From an uncultured Clostridia bacterium (lineage in GTDB: Bacteria > Bacillota > Clostridia > RUG12999), in the NCBI GenBank assembly GCA_938005345.1, contig CALLNG010000472.1:1-6895 (forward strand): DNA of 6,895 bases, in the 5' to 3' direction. The notes beneath the pieces are model-generated. The model was not told the DNA's origin, ran no database searches, and was given only the letters and a program-made list of their open reading frames with translations. The translations under genes and the position numbers were made by a program. This document shows, in pieces, positions 5,479 through 6,895 of this stretch. Numbering within the stretch: the stretch's first letter is position 1; each line of letters begins with the position of its first letter.

Positions 5479-6033
5479 ATGAAAAAGAATATTGGAAACG
5501 TTTTGGCCCTATATCCCACGCCTCTTGTCGTGGTGGGGGCAATGGTAAATGGGAAACCCAATTGGCTGTTGGTGGGACATCTTGGCATTATGGGCCATGA
5601 CCATGTTATGGTGAGCCTGTCAGCAGCCCACTATACCAACCAGGGCATCAAAGAGAACAAAAAAATTTCCATAAACATTGTAGGAGAAGAGATGCTCGAA
5701 AAAGCCGACCTTTGTGGCTGTATCAGCGGCAGCAAGGAAGATAAATCTGCACTATTCGATTATGCGATGGATGCGTCTGGTGTGCCGATGATTTCCCAGG
5801 CACCGGTAACGATGGTATGCAGTGTGGAAGATATTTACGAGACAAAAGGGTTTGAGAGCTTCATTTGCACTATCGACGCTACCTACGCCGAAGAAAGTGT
5901 GTTAAATGGGGCAGACAAGATCGACTACCACATACTGAAGCCGGTATTGTTTGAAATGCCCACCTATGAGTACCTGAAAACCGGCGACGTGATCGGCAAG
6001 TGCATGTCCTTCGGGAAAGAAAAGAAGGCCTAA
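5479..6033 (+). CDS. Flavin reductase-like FMN-binding protein (split-barrel, flavoredoxin type)
   Basis: This 184-residue cytoplasmic protein matches the flavin reductase-like FMN-binding split-barrel family (flavoredoxin group). The first strands read LALYPTPLVVVGAMVNGKPNW (9-29). The FMN-side region VMVSLSAAHYTNQGIKENKKISINIV (43-67) has the family pattern of a small-residue strand, then a Y-T turn, then an 'I.E...ISIN' strand. ADLCGCISGSKEDKS (76-90) and the late HILKPVLFEM strand complete the barrel. Members bind FMN without a Rossmann loop and act as flavin reductases or as electron carriers; the physiological partner here is unknown. The start is well supported by AGGAGG at 5464-5469 with 9-base spacing. 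It may be transcribed from the second promoter, since no terminator is evident in the 156-base gap upstream. Confidence 0.9.
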   Translation: MKKNIGNVLALYPTPLVVVGAMVNGKPNWLLVGHLGIMGHDHVMVSLSAAHYTNQGIKENKKISINIVGEEMLEKADLCGCISGSKEDKSALFDYAMDASGVPMISQAPVTMVCSVEDIYETKGFESFICTIDATYAEESVLNGADKIDYHILKPVLFEMPTYEYLKTGDVIGKCMSFGKEKKA

Positions 6034-6048
6034 ATTGTGGCCGGTACC

Positions 6049-6126
6049 ATGGAATATAACCAATACAATACGCTGCGCGGAAAACGGTCCGTTCCACACA
6101 GCCAAATTTTCCAGACAGGGCGGTGA
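6049..6126 (+). other. 25-codon open stretch overlapping the flavodoxin start
   Basis: ATG 6049 opens a frame of 25 codons (MEYNQYNTLRGKR, then SVPHSQIFQTGR) that ends with TGA at 6124-6126, 5 bases before the ATG of the next flavodoxin. It is in the same frame as the flavin reductase-like gene and follows its TAA by 15 bases. No clear ribosome binding site precedes it. It could couple translation into the next gene, be a remnant, or be chance; no family is recognised. Confidence 0.2.
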
Positions 6127-6131
6127 GGCTG

Positions 6132-6725
6132 ATGCGCATAGAAGCTATCCAACACCATACAGCAATCCCAATGAACCGTCCACTGATCGTTTCCTACTCT
6201 TATTCGGGCAATACCCATCAAATAGCGCAAGAAATTCAGGCTGCCACTGGCGGAGACTGGTGTGAGATTCACCCCTGGCAGCCCTATCCCATGGCCTTTC
6301 CGGAATTGTTAAAACAGGTAAAACGGGAGGTTCAATCGGGCTACCGCCCTCAACTTCTTCCCGGTTCCCGCTCTCCGCGCCTCTACCACGCCATCTTTGT
6401 TGGTTCCCCCAATTGGTGCGGGACGATTGCTCCGCCGGTGGCCTCTTGGCTGTATAAAAACAATTTGTCCGGAAAGATTATTCTTCCGTTCTATTCACAC
6501 TGCGGCGGAGCCGCCGGAGATCTTCGGAAGGATATTGCAAAACTATGTCCAAAGGCGGATGTACGGGAAGCTTTGAGCGTGATTGGCGATGGCGGCGATA
6601 ACCTGATGGAACTGCTTGGGGAATGGTTTGCCAGAACCGGTATTGCCAATACTCCGACAGTATATGCCGGAAGACTCCCGCGTCTCCAGAAAGGAGGGCG
6701 GAAGAACAACCCAAATCACCAGTAA
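6132..6725 (+). CDS. Cytoplasmic flavodoxin
   Basis: This protein of about 197 residues is a flavodoxin without signal peptide, so unlike its two paralogs here it should stay in the cytoplasm. The phosphate loop is SYSGNT (23-28) after PLIVSY. AATGGDWCEI, the IFVGSPNWCGTIAPP segment (88-102) and LPFYSHCGGAAGDL follow the same order as in the lipoproteins; the NARPEL-like motif is altered to GYRPQLL. The C-terminal tail of about 30 residues past the domain is basic and polar (RLPRLQKGGRKNN). The start is uncertain. GTG 6123 and ATG 6132 follow GGGCGGTGAGG at short spacing. ATG 6171 (MNRPLIVSY) gives the usual compact flavodoxin start but has no ribosome binding site. The gene lies 98 bases after the flavin reductase-like gene and probably shares its transcript. 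It may receive electrons from one of the FMN reductases of the cluster. Confidence 0.87.
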   Translation: MRIEAIQHHTAIPMNRPLIVSYSYSGNTHQIAQEIQAATGGDWCEIHPWQPYPMAFPELLKQVKREVQSGYRPQLLPGSRSPRLYHAIFVGSPNWCGTIAPPVASWLYKNNLSGKIILPFYSHCGGAAGDLRKDIAKLCPKADVREALSVIGDGGDNLMELLGEWFARTGIANTPTVYAGRLPRLQKGGRKNNPNHQ

Positions 6726-6803
6726 TGAGCAACGCCCTTCTATCCCCCGTGCCTTATCTATATAAGCTGTTCCATAACTAAATTTTATAAAGGAGTGTTT
6801 ATC

Positions 6804-6895
6804 ATGTGCACTAACGGCAAAACTGTATTTGACAAAGAAAACGTTTTCGGCCTGGGCAATGCCAACACTGCCTATGCCGAGTATTTCACCGGCAA
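6804..6895 (+). CDS. Start of an unidentified gene, possibly a small cupin-type protein (3' end outside window)
   Basis: Thirty codons are visible before the right edge: MCTNGKTVFDKENVFGLGN and then ANTAYAEYFTG. The FGLGNANTAYAEYFTG segment recalls the N-terminus of small cupin-domain proteins that often sit in LysR-run redox clusters of Clostridia, but too little is seen to be sure. The start is well supported by AAAGGAG at 6789-6795 with 8-base spacing. The 78-base gap upstream (6726-6803) has no hairpin or convincing -35/-10 pair that I can see, so read-through from the flavodoxin gene is plausible. Confidence 0.6.
   Translation, partial: MCTNGKTVFDKENVFGLGNANTAYAEYFTG

Noticed and set aside
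6726..6803. Promoter before the last gene (TATATA-like bases near 6760)
   Set aside because: No acceptable -35 box lies at 16-18 bases upstream, and no copy of the T-N11-A operator is present.
1..6895. CRISPR array, transposase, tRNA, rRNA or phage att site
   Set aside because: No regularly spaced repeats, transposase-like protein, tRNA-like fold or integrase were seen; the only sizeable repeat is the operator-promoter pair and the flavodoxin paralogs.

Overview
The window comes from an anaerobic Firmicute, most likely a gut Clostridia (Lachnospiraceae/Oscillospiraceae type). I infer this from mid-range base composition, strong AGGAGG-type ribosome binding sites, consensus sigma-A promoters, lipoprotein signal peptides of the MKKxLSxLL...LAAC type, and a gene mix typical of such genomes (flavodoxin lipoproteins, aldo/keto reductase, LysR regulator, maltose-acetyltransferase-like protein). 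The species cannot be fixed from the sequence. All recognised genes lie on the + strand; I found no tRNA, rRNA, insertion sequence or CRISPR array.

Layout. (1) 2-406: C-terminal half of a LysR-type regulator cut by the window edge, followed by an intrinsic terminator. (2) 469-2832: a promoter with a LysR-type T-N11-A operator drives a three-gene unit: a lipoprotein flavodoxin with a long insertion at the FMN-phosphate loop, an aldo/keto reductase, and a cysteine-motif flavoprotein of the NADPH-dependent FMN reductase/iron-sulfur flavoprotein type. (3) 2833-3286: 454 bases without a clear gene, holding two or three hairpins including likely terminators, a 37-codon open stretch that may be a gene remnant, and a second promoter with a near-identical operator. 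(4) 3287-5322: sugar O-acetyltransferase, a second lipoprotein flavodoxin with an intact phosphate loop, and a multi-pass membrane protein of the DUF4405/cytochrome b type. (5) 5479-6725: a flavin-reductase-like FMN-binding protein and a third flavodoxin, this one cytoplasmic. (6) 6804 to the edge: the start of another gene, perhaps a small cupin-type protein.

How it fits together. Five of the nine products downstream of the regulator are predicted flavoproteins, one is an NADPH-dependent carbonyl reductase and one a probable heme membrane protein. The two operators share 20 of 21 bases, sit at the same distance (19 bases) from a -35 box, and are centred near -65, where LysR proteins bind. 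The simplest reading is a small redox regulon run by the adjacent LysR protein, with a cytoplasmic arm (aldo/keto reductase, FMN reductases, flavodoxin) and an outward-facing arm (flavodoxin lipoproteins plus the membrane cytochrome). Electron transfer across the membrane to the flavodoxin lipoproteins is an inference, as is the inducer, perhaps a reactive carbonyl, quinone or other electrophile.
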